In this document: positions 1-7,454 of the stretch, piece after piece | Numbering within the stretch: position 1 is the stretch's first letter | How the letters are laid out: each line of letters starts with the position of its first letter | DNA from: Jannaschia pagri | GTDB taxonomy: Bacteria > Pseudomonadota > Alphaproteobacteria > Rhodobacterales > Rhodobacteraceae | DNA length: 64,000 nucleotides | Reading direction: 5' to 3' | Assembly (NCBI RefSeq): GCF_019655435.1 | Contig: NZ_BPFH01000001.1 | Coordinates: 1 to 64,000 of the forward strand | Position numbers and translations under genes: made by a program | The notes under the pieces: generated by a model | Databases searched by the model: none | What the model was told of the DNA's origin: nothing | The model's input: only the letters and a program-made list of their open reading frames with translations

Positions 1-207
1 TTTGTCGAGAGCTTCAACGGCCGCCTGCGGGACGAGTGCCTCAACGAGCACCTGTTCGCCAACTTGCGCCAGGCCAAGGAGCTGATCGCGGCATGGCGCG
101 CTGATTACAACCACCACCGCCCCCACACGAGCCTCGACGGGCTCACCCCCTGGGAGTATCACCAACGGTCACAAGAGGACCAAACCCTGAACAGCGCTAA
201 CCTATAA
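1..207 (+). CDS. IS3-family transposase OrfB, C-terminal part (partial)
   Basis: The open frame enters from the left edge and stops at TAA 205-207. The visible 68 residues are the end of the DDE integrase core: FVESFNGRLRDECLNEH carries the catalytic glutamate (third visible residue) of the IS3 DDE triad. The downstream NHHRPHTSLDGLTPWEY is the usual C-terminal signature (rve_3). The protein would cut and join the element ends. Intactness of the missing N-terminal part is unknown. Confidence 0.85.
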   Translation, partial: FVESFNGRLRDECLNEHLFANLRQAKELIAAWRADYNHHRPHTSLDGLTPWEYHQRSQEDQTLNSANL

Positions 208-233
208 GCGCGGACTCTAAGGGGAGCAGGTCA
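1..233 (+). mobile_element. 3' end of an IS3-family insertion sequence
   Basis: The first 207 bases encode the end of an OrfB-type transposase. They are followed by a terminal-repeat-like sequence at about 212-233 ending in GGGGAGCAGGTCA, as in many IS3/IS407-group right ends. The left end and orfA lie outside the window, so completeness and target duplication cannot be judged. Confidence 0.8.
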
Positions 234-888
234 ATCGACGACCGTTTAGCACCCGATCACTAAGGTTCTGTCAGTTGCGAGCGACAGCATCGGTGCTGCG
301 GCGCTTTGCCGGTGGGTAACCATGTCCGCGTAAAGCAGTCTGAGGGCAGGTTTGAACGTTTCATTCCTCAGCGGCCCGGCGAGGTTGCCGCTGCCGAAAC
401 GCTTACGCCCTGCGGCTTAGACATGTCTCGGACGGTGATCCTAAGCTTACCGTGAATCCCATGGAGCACCGCCACAAGCACCAAAAAGACTGCGTCTCCT
501 CCGAGCGCCTGTGATATTCTGCGGCACACCAGCACGTCTTCCCCTAAGCCTTCCAGACCAGAGCATACCTGAGTTCTGGGTTTGCAGAAGGGTTTGCAAC
601 TACCTCAGGATCCATTCGATCGCCTTAGGGGGCCAGATGTCCGCCGCGGACGAAAGCTAGCGACTCAAGTCAGAGGACGAAGACATATCGTCGTAGACCG
701 CCAAGACGGTTCAGCCTGAAGAACAGCAGGGCAACGCACCGAACGAAGTGCATTGTCTATACATCCAAGTCCTACCCAACCTAACGGCGCCGCATTGCTC
801 AGTGACAATACAGCAAACCAATCCGCTCAATATCCGCTCTGACGGTTGGGCCTGAACTCCCGAACCGGGCACGATTGGCGCATCTGGT
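234..888. other. Intergenic region without a recognised gene
   Basis: This 655-base stretch lies between the IS end and the diguanylate cyclase. I see no reading frame with convincing protein character, no tRNA and no strong terminator. The short minus-strand frame over 711-980 overlaps the cyclase end and looks like chance. The stretch may be sequence eroded beside the insertion. Confidence 0.5.
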
Positions 889-1902
889 CTACGCCGGGCG
901 CGCCTCATCGGGAGGTGCATTTGGGGTCGCGACGCTACACCGGGCGCGGCCGGCGTTCTTTGACAGATACAGCGCAACATCTGCGTCAGACATGAGGCGG
1001 TCGGGTTCGGGGATGTCGTAAAATGTCGACATGGTGATCCCGATGCTCCCGGAAATACGGCATTCGTGCCCCTCCCAAAGGATCGGCTCCTCCAGGCGAA
1101 GAATGATGCGCTCCGCGATGCGGCGCATCAGATCAACATCGCTGCAACCCGCAAACACGAGTATGAACTCATCCCCGCCAACCCGCGCCACCATGTCCCC
1201 CTTGCGAACCTGATCGCGCAGGATTTTCCCGACCACAGAGAGAACGTAGTCACCCGCTGCATGACCCAGGGTGTCATTCACCGACTTGAAGTAGTCCAAG
1301 TCCAAATGCATCAGACCGAAAACCGCACGCTCTTCGGCAAGGTCAGTCAAGTGCCGGTCCATGGCGCGTCGGTTCTTGAGCCCGGTCAATTTGTCGGTCA
1401 CGGCTTGGGATTCCGCCAGGGAGCGCGCGTCTGCTAGACGTGTGTTGAGACGCTGAAACTCACCCAAAACAGCGGACTGGGCCTCCATGAGAAAGAGGAT
1501 TTCGACAGTGGGGTCGAAGGCCGCGAAGTCGCCCGCGCTCAAGCCATGACGTGCCACGCCGCTGGCCACATCCGCCCCAAAGAAGATGTTCATCAACCCC
1601 TGCCCTGCCCCCAGCTCATAGACGACGGCCCGCATGCGCGAGCGGTGTCCCTCGGCGGGAACCGCAACCTCTTGGCGCAACTGGATCGTCAGGCGGCGGC
1701 CCTCGTGCTGGAACAAACGCCCGATACCCGTCCCCAGGCGCGGCTGAAGGACACGTAAGACACTGGATAGACTGTCGCCTTCCTTCACTTCGGCCAAGCG
1801 GCGGAGGGTCGGACCCGCCCGCATCACGACACCCTCACCATCGAAAAGAAGGTGCATGGGCATCATCCGGTCTAACACATCCAGCGGCAGCGCCACGGTC
1901 AT
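889..1902 (-). CDS. Diguanylate cyclase with HNOBA-like N-terminal domain
   Basis: A 337-residue protein predicted to make cyclic di-GMP from two GTP in the cytoplasm. Residues about 165-330 form a GGDEF domain with an intact VGGDEF active site (242-246). An RxxD inhibitory site (RKGD, 233-236) lies five residues before it, so product inhibition is likely. The N-terminus (from about residue 15, MHLLFDGEGVVMRAGPTL) resembles the HNOBA domain that follows H-NOX in animal soluble guanylate cyclase. A helical linker at about 137-165 would signal to the cyclase. The start ATG overlaps the stop of the upstream H-NOX-like gene (TGATG), so the two are translationally coupled and probably work as one sensor. 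Confidence 0.9.
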   Translation of the reverse strand: MTVALPLDVLDRMMPMHLLFDGEGVVMRAGPTLRRLAEVKEGDSLSSVLRVLQPRLGTGIGRLFQHEGRRLTIQLRQEVAVPAEGHRSRMRAVVYELGAGQGLMNIFFGADVASGVARHGLSAGDFAAFDPTVEILFLMEAQSAVLGEFQRLNTRLADARSLAESQAVTDKLTGLKNRRAMDRHLTDLAEERAVFGLMHLDLDYFKSVNDTLGHAAGDYVLSVVGKILRDQVRKGDMVARVGGDEFILVFAGCSDVDLMRRIAERIILRLEEPILWEGHECRISGSIGITMSTFYDIPEPDRLMSDADVALYLSKNAGRARCSVATPNAPPDEARPA

Positions 1903-2498
1903 CAGGCGGCCCCTCCGAGGGAAAAGGCCTGGGGCGCCTGAAAATCCTCGTCGAAGAGCTGGATCGAGACGATCTCCACCCAGCCCGCAGATACCTTTTG
2001 GGTCGCGTCGATCTCAATCATGGCGAGCGCCCCGTATTCATCCGCCAAGGTCCGCAGGATGCCGGTCAAGAGGCCACTGGCGCCCGGAATGGGCCAGGTG
2101 CATTGCACCTCGAACTCCACATCATCCACTTGGCAGAGGTGAAAGATTGGCAACTCCAGCTCCGGGACCGCCATACGCGCCCGCGCCTCCACCTCATCGA
2201 GCGAAAGCACGAGATCGCGAAAACTGGTGCCAATGAAGCGAAACAGACGGCGGACCGGTTGCAGGGGGGGATGCGTACAAATCCAGATCCCGATATCCTC
2301 CATCAACTGCAACCTGTCGCGCCCCAAGCGCTTGGCAGCCGCAGTCTGGGCTGCGGCGAACACCTCATTCGGGTAGCTCTGCATCGCTTCAAACCCGTCG
2401 ATGCCCACCTCTGCGTCCCGCGCGATGGCGGCCCATACGTCCTTACCATGGGCCGAGATGACATAGCCCTCCAACGATTTGCAGATCATCCCGTGCAT
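1902..2498 (-). CDS. H-NOX-like (heme NO-binding fold) protein lacking the usual heme ligands
   Basis: A 198-residue protein that aligns over its whole length with H-NOX domains (MHGMICKSLEGYV start). In heme-binding H-NOX the proximal ligand is His in a DEVH/DNLH context. Here the same place reads LDEVE, with Glu104 instead. The YxSxR motif that holds the heme propionates reads CTWPI (133-137). Both changes are visible in the sequence; loss of ordinary heme binding is my inference. The gene is translationally coupled to the HNOBA-GGDEF gene, so it is probably the regulatory partner of that cyclase, perhaps sensing a different ligand or acting only as a protein-protein module. Confidence 0.8.
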   Translation of the reverse strand: MHGMICKSLEGYVISAHGKDVWAAIARDAEVGIDGFEAMQSYPNEVFAAAQTAAAKRLGRDRLQLMEDIGIWICTHPPLQPVRRLFRFIGTSFRDLVLSLDEVEARARMAVPELELPIFHLCQVDDVEFEVQCTWPIPGASGLLTGILRTLADEYGALAMIEIDATQKVSAGWVEIVSIQLFDEDFQAPQAFSLGGAA

Positions 2499-2578
2499 TG
2501 CGCCCCAGCGTCCTCAGTACCCGCGGAGGAGCCTAGCGGCCCAGGCATGAAGATCGCGTTAAGGGGCCAAGGACCGCG

Positions 2579-4147
2579 TTAGAAATCCGTGGGCGCCCCG
2601 CCCTCTTCTTTTCGCTTCGCAACGAAGGCGGTCAGTTCCTCTCGTATGGCCGGGTCCATTTGGGGCGGCTCAAAACCGTCGATGATGGCGCGCGCAATCC
2701 CATGGGCGCGCTCCGCCGTCCAGGTGCCGCCAGCGCCGTCCCAAGCCTCGAAGTTGCGCCAGTCAGACAAAAAGGGCTGATAGAACGCCTCCTGATACCT
2801 GTCCTGAGTATGCTGGCAGCCAAAGTAATGCCCGTCGGGCCCGACCTCAGCGATGGCGTCGAGCGCGATGTCCCCCGGTGTCGTGGCATGGATCGCGGGG
2901 TCGAAATAGCGCTGGATCTGCTGCAACACCTCGCAATCCATGACAAACTTTTCGGGGCTCGCGATCAAACCGCCCTCAAGCCAGCCTGCGGCGTGATAAA
3001 TGACATTTGTGCCCGACTGCACCGCCGCCCAGAGAGAGGCCGTGGTCTCCCACATGGCCTGGCCATCGGGAACATTGGCAGCGCAGACGCCGGATGACCG
3101 GATCGGCAGCCCATAGAAACGGCCCATCTGCCCTGTCATCTGCGTGGCGCGGATGTATTCCGGCGTCCCAAAGGCGGGCGCGCCCGATTTCATGTCCACA
3201 TTCGAGGTAAATGTCCCGATGGCCACGGGTGTGCCGGGCGAGATGAATTGCAGCAGCGCAATGGCTGCCAACCCCTCGGCGAGGCTCAAGGTCACGGCCC
3301 CCGCCATGGTCACCGGCGCCATGGCCCCGGCCAGGGTGAACGGGGTCACGATGACCGGCTGGCGACGCCGGGCATGGATCATAGCCCCTTCGAGCATGGG
3401 GAAGTCGTGCTTCAGCGGGCTGACGGAATTGATGTTCGTATAGATCCGGGGCGTGGCCTCGAACTCTTCGTGGCTCAACCCACCGGCGATGCGGGTCATC
3501 TCAAGCACATCCTCGACCCGTTCGCGCCCCAGCGAATAGGCATGGACCACCTTATCCGTCAGCGTCAGCTTTTCGAACAGGCAGTCCAGATGGCGGACCG
3601 AGGCGTGGACGTCCACCGCCTCCACCGGATACCCGCCCGCAAAGTGGATGCAGTTAAAGTACTGGGTCAGCTTCAAAAGCTCGATGTATTTATCCAACGT
3701 GCCGGGCACCTTGCCGGTCTTCAGATCCCAGTAGTTCGGCGGGCTCGACACATTGCCGAAGGCCATCCAATTGCCGCCGATGGTCAGGCGCCGATCAGGG
3801 TTGCGCGGCGTGATGGTGAATTGGCTCGGCGCATGGCCCAACATCTCCATCACGAAATCGCTGTCCATGCGCACGTTGGTGCCATCAACACGACACCCCG
3901 CCCGGCGCAGGTGGTCCACGGCCTCCGGGTTCAGGAACTCAATCCCGATATCGCGGAGGATCCGCATGACACCGGTATGGATCGCCTGGATACCGTCTCC
4001 GTCCAAGGGTTCGGTCGGGCGGTCGATATTGCGCGGCTGGCGGAATGGCATCTGATCGATGATCGCCCCGCCCGCGCGGGCCGCATGGCCCCGGCGACCA
4101 CCAGAGCGGCGGCGACGCGGTACGGTCTGATCCGGCTGTCCGTCCAT
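2579..4147 (-). CDS. Trimethylamine methyltransferase (MttB) family protein, non-pyrrolysine type
   Basis: About 522 residues with the MttB-family TIM-barrel pattern (for example GNVSSPPNYWD and FTLAGAMAPVTMAGA). Family members move a methyl group from a methylated amine to a corrinoid protein. The frame reads through without an in-frame amber codon, so it is not the pyrrolysine enzyme but a relative such as those acting on glycine betaine or other quaternary amines. The substrate is not known here. An ATG at 4201 is possible, but the ATG at 4147 is preceded by AAGGGAGG at good spacing and removes an odd Arg/Pro-rich leader. No corrinoid protein or reactivase gene is nearby. Confidence 0.85.
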   Translation of the reverse strand: MDGQPDQTVPRRRRSGGRRGHAARAGGAIIDQMPFRQPRNIDRPTEPLDGDGIQAIHTGVMRILRDIGIEFLNPEAVDHLRRAGCRVDGTNVRMDSDFVMEMLGHAPSQFTITPRNPDRRLTIGGNWMAFGNVSSPPNYWDLKTGKVPGTLDKYIELLKLTQYFNCIHFAGGYPVEAVDVHASVRHLDCLFEKLTLTDKVVHAYSLGRERVEDVLEMTRIAGGLSHEEFEATPRIYTNINSVSPLKHDFPMLEGAMIHARRRQPVIVTPFTLAGAMAPVTMAGAVTLSLAEGLAAIALLQFISPGTPVAIGTFTSNVDMKSGAPAFGTPEYIRATQMTGQMGRFYGLPIRSSGVCAANVPDGQAMWETTASLWAAVQSGTNVIYHAAGWLEGGLIASPEKFVMDCEVLQQIQRYFDPAIHATTPGDIALDAIAEVGPDGHYFGCQHTQDRYQEAFYQPFLSDWRNFEAWDGAGGTWTAERAHGIARAIIDGFEPPQMDPAIREELTAFVAKRKEEGGAPTDF

Positions 4148-4228
4148 GGCATGCCCTCCCTTTGCGTGTAGCTTGGGAGGGGTCGGCGCCGGGAACTGCA
4201 CGTCTTGCGACCCCGAATGTCGTTTTCG

Positions 4229-4924
4229 CTAGCTGGGCACCCGCTCCGAAAGCCAGTGGGGCAGATCAGCGATACTGTCCAAGACGGCCACCGCATGGGG
4301 CGAAAGGGCTTCGCGATCTAAGGTCCCGGTCAGGACGGCCACCGCATCCATGCCAGCCCCATGCGCGGCGCCCATGTCCGTCATGCCATCGCCGACCACC
4401 AAAACCTCGGACGGCGCTAACCCCTGTGTTCTCGCAAAGGCGAGGGCACCGTCTGGGGTCGGTTTTGGCCCCCAACCGCTGTCGTACCCGATCACTTGAT
4501 CGAAGGCGTCAAGGACACCCATGGCGGCCAGATGGGTGCGCGCCTCCGCCTCATCGGCATTCGTCAAGATGCCAAGCAGCAACCCGCGCCCCCGCAATCC
4601 AGCCAAGAACGGCGCCAGGTCCAACACGGGGACTTGCGTGACCTCGATCACCTTAGCGTCCCACCATTGAACAAGTTGCTGCGTGGACCACCCGGTCTCC
4701 TGCGCGAGGGCCTGCCCCATCTGCGCGCTGGTTCCCGTGACAAAGGCGCCGTCGGCTCGGATGACGCCCAGGTCCAGGTCAAAGCCGATGATATCGGCCA
4801 AACGCTCGGGCGCGAGACCAGCCTGCTCCGCCATGCCCCCGATGAAACCGGGCAGCCAAGCCTCCCAGGTCTTGCGAAAATCGGTGAGGGTGCCGTCTTT
4901 ATCGAACAAAATCGCGCGGTACAT
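4229..4924 (-). CDS. HAD-superfamily hydrolase, phosphoglycolate-phosphatase-like
   Basis: About 231 residues starting at MYRAILFDKDGTLTDF, where DKDGT is HAD motif I (nucleophile and acid/base aspartates). A later VVGDGMTDMGAAHGAG segment is motif IV with the magnesium-binding acidic residues. A helical cap domain lies between. The protein should hydrolyse a small phosphorylated metabolite in the cytoplasm; phosphoglycolate is a common substrate for this branch but is not proven. An upstream extension of the frame runs into the next gene and lacks family character, so the start at 4924 is chosen. It follows the DUF1223 gene on the same strand by 43 bases. Confidence 0.88.
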   Translation of the reverse strand: MYRAILFDKDGTLTDFRKTWEAWLPGFIGGMAEQAGLAPERLADIIGFDLDLGVIRADGAFVTGTSAQMGQALAQETGWSTQQLVQWWDAKVIEVTQVPVLDLAPFLAGLRGRGLLLGILTNADEAEARTHLAAMGVLDAFDQVIGYDSGWGPKPTPDGALAFARTQGLAPSEVLVVGDGMTDMGAAHGAGMDAVAVLTGTLDREALSPHAVAVLDSIADLPHWLSERVPS

Positions 4925-4967
4925 GGCGTCGTCTTGCCAGGACAGGCCGGGCTTTGCCAGCACCCAA

Positions 4968-5651
4968 TCAGTCGGCGCGCACCGCCCCCAAAACTGGCCC
5001 AGGTTTGCCATCGACCACGGTCTGGGCCAGCACAATCTGCGACAGACCCTCGGGGGCTTCGGGCAGAACGACGGACAGCCGCTCTTCGCCGGACCACTCC
5101 ACCAAGGGATCCCAACTGCGCACGATGTTATGGTAAGTGATCTTCTTCCCGGCGTTTTCCCCGTGGGAAATGCGGACGGTCGCCTTTGGCTCAACGGTCA
5201 CCAGAATGATCTGCGCCCCTCCGTCGCGGGGCATGGCAGTCACGGCCTTCCCATCCGCGCTGGAGGCGAGGCGCAGCATGTCGGTCGTCTGGGCCTGATG
5301 GGCATCAATCATTTCCGCCAGTTGCATCCCCGAAGGCCCCGCAACCTGGTCCCGCCCGCCGATCACAAACTGGGGGGTATACACCACACTGGACCCAGCG
5401 GCGGAGGCATAGAGCCGTTGGCGTTCGGAATGGGCGGGGTCCGCAAATGTGTCGGCCCACCCGATCCAGTCCCAATAGTCCACATGCAGGGACAGGGCGA
5501 TCACGTCATCCCGTTCCGCCAACATGCCCAACATGTCATCCGCCGGCGGGCAAGACGAACATCCTTGCGATGTATACAACTCCACCACCACTGGATCAGC
5601 GGCGGCGGGCAGTGCCAAGAGGCTCACAAGGGCAAGGGGCAGGAAGCGCAT
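4968..5651 (-). CDS. DUF1223 family secreted thioredoxin-like protein
   Basis: About 227 residues. The chosen start gives a clear signal peptide (MRFLPLALVSLLALPAAA). The mature protein begins with VVVELYTSQGCSSCPPAD, a thioredoxin-fold strand and CxxC motif typical of DUF1223 proteins. The family is exported, and its exact role is unsettled; thiol chemistry in the periplasm is likely. The frame extends upstream to 5717, but that leader has no signal character. The following HAD gene is on the same strand. Confidence 0.88.
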   Translation of the reverse strand: MRFLPLALVSLLALPAAADPVVVELYTSQGCSSCPPADDMLGMLAERDDVIALSLHVDYWDWIGWADTFADPAHSERQRLYASAAGSSVVYTPQFVIGGRDQVAGPSGMQLAEMIDAHQAQTTDMLRLASSADGKAVTAMPRDGGAQIILVTVEPKATVRISHGENAGKKITYHNIVRSWDPLVEWSGEERLSVVLPEAPEGLSQIVLAQTVVDGKPGPVLGAVRAD

Positions 5652-5747
5652 CGGCGGCTCAATCCAATCAGGGTCGCCTAACACACCTAGCGAGGGCGCC
5701 ACGCCTTTGCCAATCACCCTTGGGTGAGCGGCCCGCGCCCTGTGGCC

Positions 5748-6194
5748 TCAGAGCCAGCGTCGGCTCTGCGCCAGGTACGTCTCGGCCGCGGGCCCGAAGG
5801 CGCGCCGCAAGCCGGCCTCCTCCACCTGGGCGAACCGACGGTCAAGCACCCACCACAAGGCGGGCACGGGCAGCAGCGCCAAAATACTCGGCTGCCTGAG
5901 GGCATAGCCCAGCGCGATCACGACGAGCGCCAGATAGATCGGGTTCCGCGACACGCGGTATGGCCCCTCCACGATCAATGCCTTGGGGGCGTGGTGGGGT
6001 TCAATCGGTGTCTTCTTGCGCCAAAACCAGACCCCCGCCCAGAGGATCAGCGCCAAGCTCGCCCCAATCAGCGCCGCTCCCAGCCAGTCGCCAAAGGCCC
6101 CAAGCCCCGCCACAGGCACAAACCGCCCAATCGCCCAGGACGTCGCCATGGTGCCCAACAGCCAGATTGGCGGCAGGTCCGGGGCGTTCTTCAT
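5748..6194 (-). CDS. Small membrane methyltransferase, isoprenylcysteine carboxyl methyltransferase-like
   Basis: About 148 residues with three to four hydrophobic segments and the C-terminal signature of the ICMT/PEMT group (GPYRVSRNPIYLALVV, then a Glu-rich cytosolic end). Family members use S-adenosylmethionine at the membrane to methylate lipids or small hydrophobic molecules. The bacterial substrate is unknown. The start at 6194 (MKNAPDLPPIW) is chosen because the longer frame overlaps the neighbouring gene and adds a polar leader unlike the family. Confidence 0.82.
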   Translation of the reverse strand: MKNAPDLPPIWLLGTMATSWAIGRFVPVAGLGAFGDWLGAALIGASLALILWAGVWFWRKKTPIEPHHAPKALIVEGPYRVSRNPIYLALVVIALGYALRQPSILALLPVPALWWVLDRRFAQVEEAGLRRAFGPAAETYLAQSRRWL

Positions 6195-6237
6195 GTGCGT
6201 GCCTCCTGCCAGAGCCGAAGACACGATAAACGGTCGC

Positions 6238-7284
6238 TCAACTCTGGGCCTTTGGTGTGATCTCCGCCACGACGATACCGTGGTCCGATTGGCGGCTTTT
6301 GCCGACACCGTCATTCAACATGTGATCGGTCAAAACGTCAAAGTCCGTGACCCGCCCAATGCTGTTGGGCGATAGGTCCGAGAAAACATCAGACAGCAGA
6401 ATATAGTCCAAGGTCGACCACTCCTGCCGGAAAATATAGGTGCCCGGGCGTGGCGCGCCGGACTCGTTCGGCCACAGGTGGAAGGCATCCTTCAGGCGGA
6501 ATCGATGCATATGGGCCTTGGTCCCGGGGGGCCAGTCCGCCTCCGACAATCCGCCGATATCATAGATCGGGTCGGCCATGGTGATCGCCCGTAAGGCCAC
6601 GGACCGGGAATCATCGTTGAGATCGCCCAGCACGATGATTGGTCGCGTCTCTTCCGCTTCTAGCTGCGCGGCAGCCCTCAGATACAGCGCCGCCGCCTCG
6701 GCGCCCCTCTGCAACATCGACCAGACGTGCCCGCGCGACATCTGCCGCATGGTGTCATAGACGCGGTCCCGCCAAGGCATGTCATCGGGATAAGGCGCCC
6801 CGTCCATCTTGGGGCGCTTGGATTTCAGGTGCACGCCATAGACGGTCACCTCTCCGAAGTCGGGCGTATCGACCACGACGCAGACCGGCGGGCGCGAGAG
6901 GCTAAAGTCGTCCTCTACGGGCAGAAACGCCTTGAGACCCTCGTCCACCGTCACGGGATCCGTCCGCAGGATCGGAAAGCGCGACGCAATGGCGACGACG
7001 GGGTTGAAAAAGACCTCGGGATCCTCTGGGTCCTGCACCGGTTCCGAAGCCGTCGCGAAATGGGGGTAGCCGGCCTGCTCACACAACACCCGAAGCGCCT
7101 CGATCGAAAACACCTCCTGGAAGGCCACGACGTCGGCATCTGTCCGCAGCAGTTGTTCGCCGATCCAGTTGGTCTTGTCCTGCCAAGCGTCTTCCGTGTG
7201 GGTGGACCGCCCGTTGTCCTTGCGCTCGTACCAATGGTTCGGCGGCTCTAGGAACTGGTACAGATTAAACGTGGCAACGCGCAT
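6238..7284 (-). CDS. Endonuclease/exonuclease/phosphatase family protein
   Basis: 348 residues with all EEP-fold markers in order: ATFNLYQF with the first Asn, FQEV with the metal-binding Glu, VYGVHLKSK, VLGDLNDDS with the catalytic Asp/Asn, and a C-terminal SDHGIVVAEI containing the catalytic Asp-His pair. It should cut phosphodiester bonds using magnesium. The substrate could be nucleic acid or a phosphorylated lipid/inositol. There is no signal peptide, so it is probably cytoplasmic. It lies about 170 bases downstream of aconitase on the same strand. Confidence 0.88.
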   Translation of the reverse strand: MRVATFNLYQFLEPPNHWYERKDNGRSTHTEDAWQDKTNWIGEQLLRTDADVVAFQEVFSIEALRVLCEQAGYPHFATASEPVQDPEDPEVFFNPVVAIASRFPILRTDPVTVDEGLKAFLPVEDDFSLSRPPVCVVVDTPDFGEVTVYGVHLKSKRPKMDGAPYPDDMPWRDRVYDTMRQMSRGHVWSMLQRGAEAAALYLRAAAQLEAEETRPIIVLGDLNDDSRSVALRAITMADPIYDIGGLSEADWPPGTKAHMHRFRLKDAFHLWPNESGAPRPGTYIFRQEWSTLDYILLSDVFSDLSPNSIGRVTDFDVLTDHMLNDGVGKSRQSDHGIVVAEITPKAQS

Positions 7285-7454
7285 GGGTCTCTCCTCTCAC
7301 ATGGGCGACACGTTAGAGGGACTGCGTGACCCATGCGTGATCCGAGCGTGGACCCCGAGGCGGTCGGCGCCGGACCGCCCCGCGCAGTCCACCGTCGACC
7401 CGCCCGAGGCGTCGGATGGCTGCTGCCGCTTGTCTTACGGCCAACCCCGGACGT

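Noticed and set aside
711-980. 89-codon minus-strand frame beyond the diguanylate cyclase end
   Set aside because: Overlaps the real gene in another frame; composition is Arg/Pro/Cys-rich without similarity to any family I know.
3248-4171. 307-codon plus-strand frame opposite the MttB-family gene
   Set aside because: Translation lacks domain character and mirrors the codons of the real gene.
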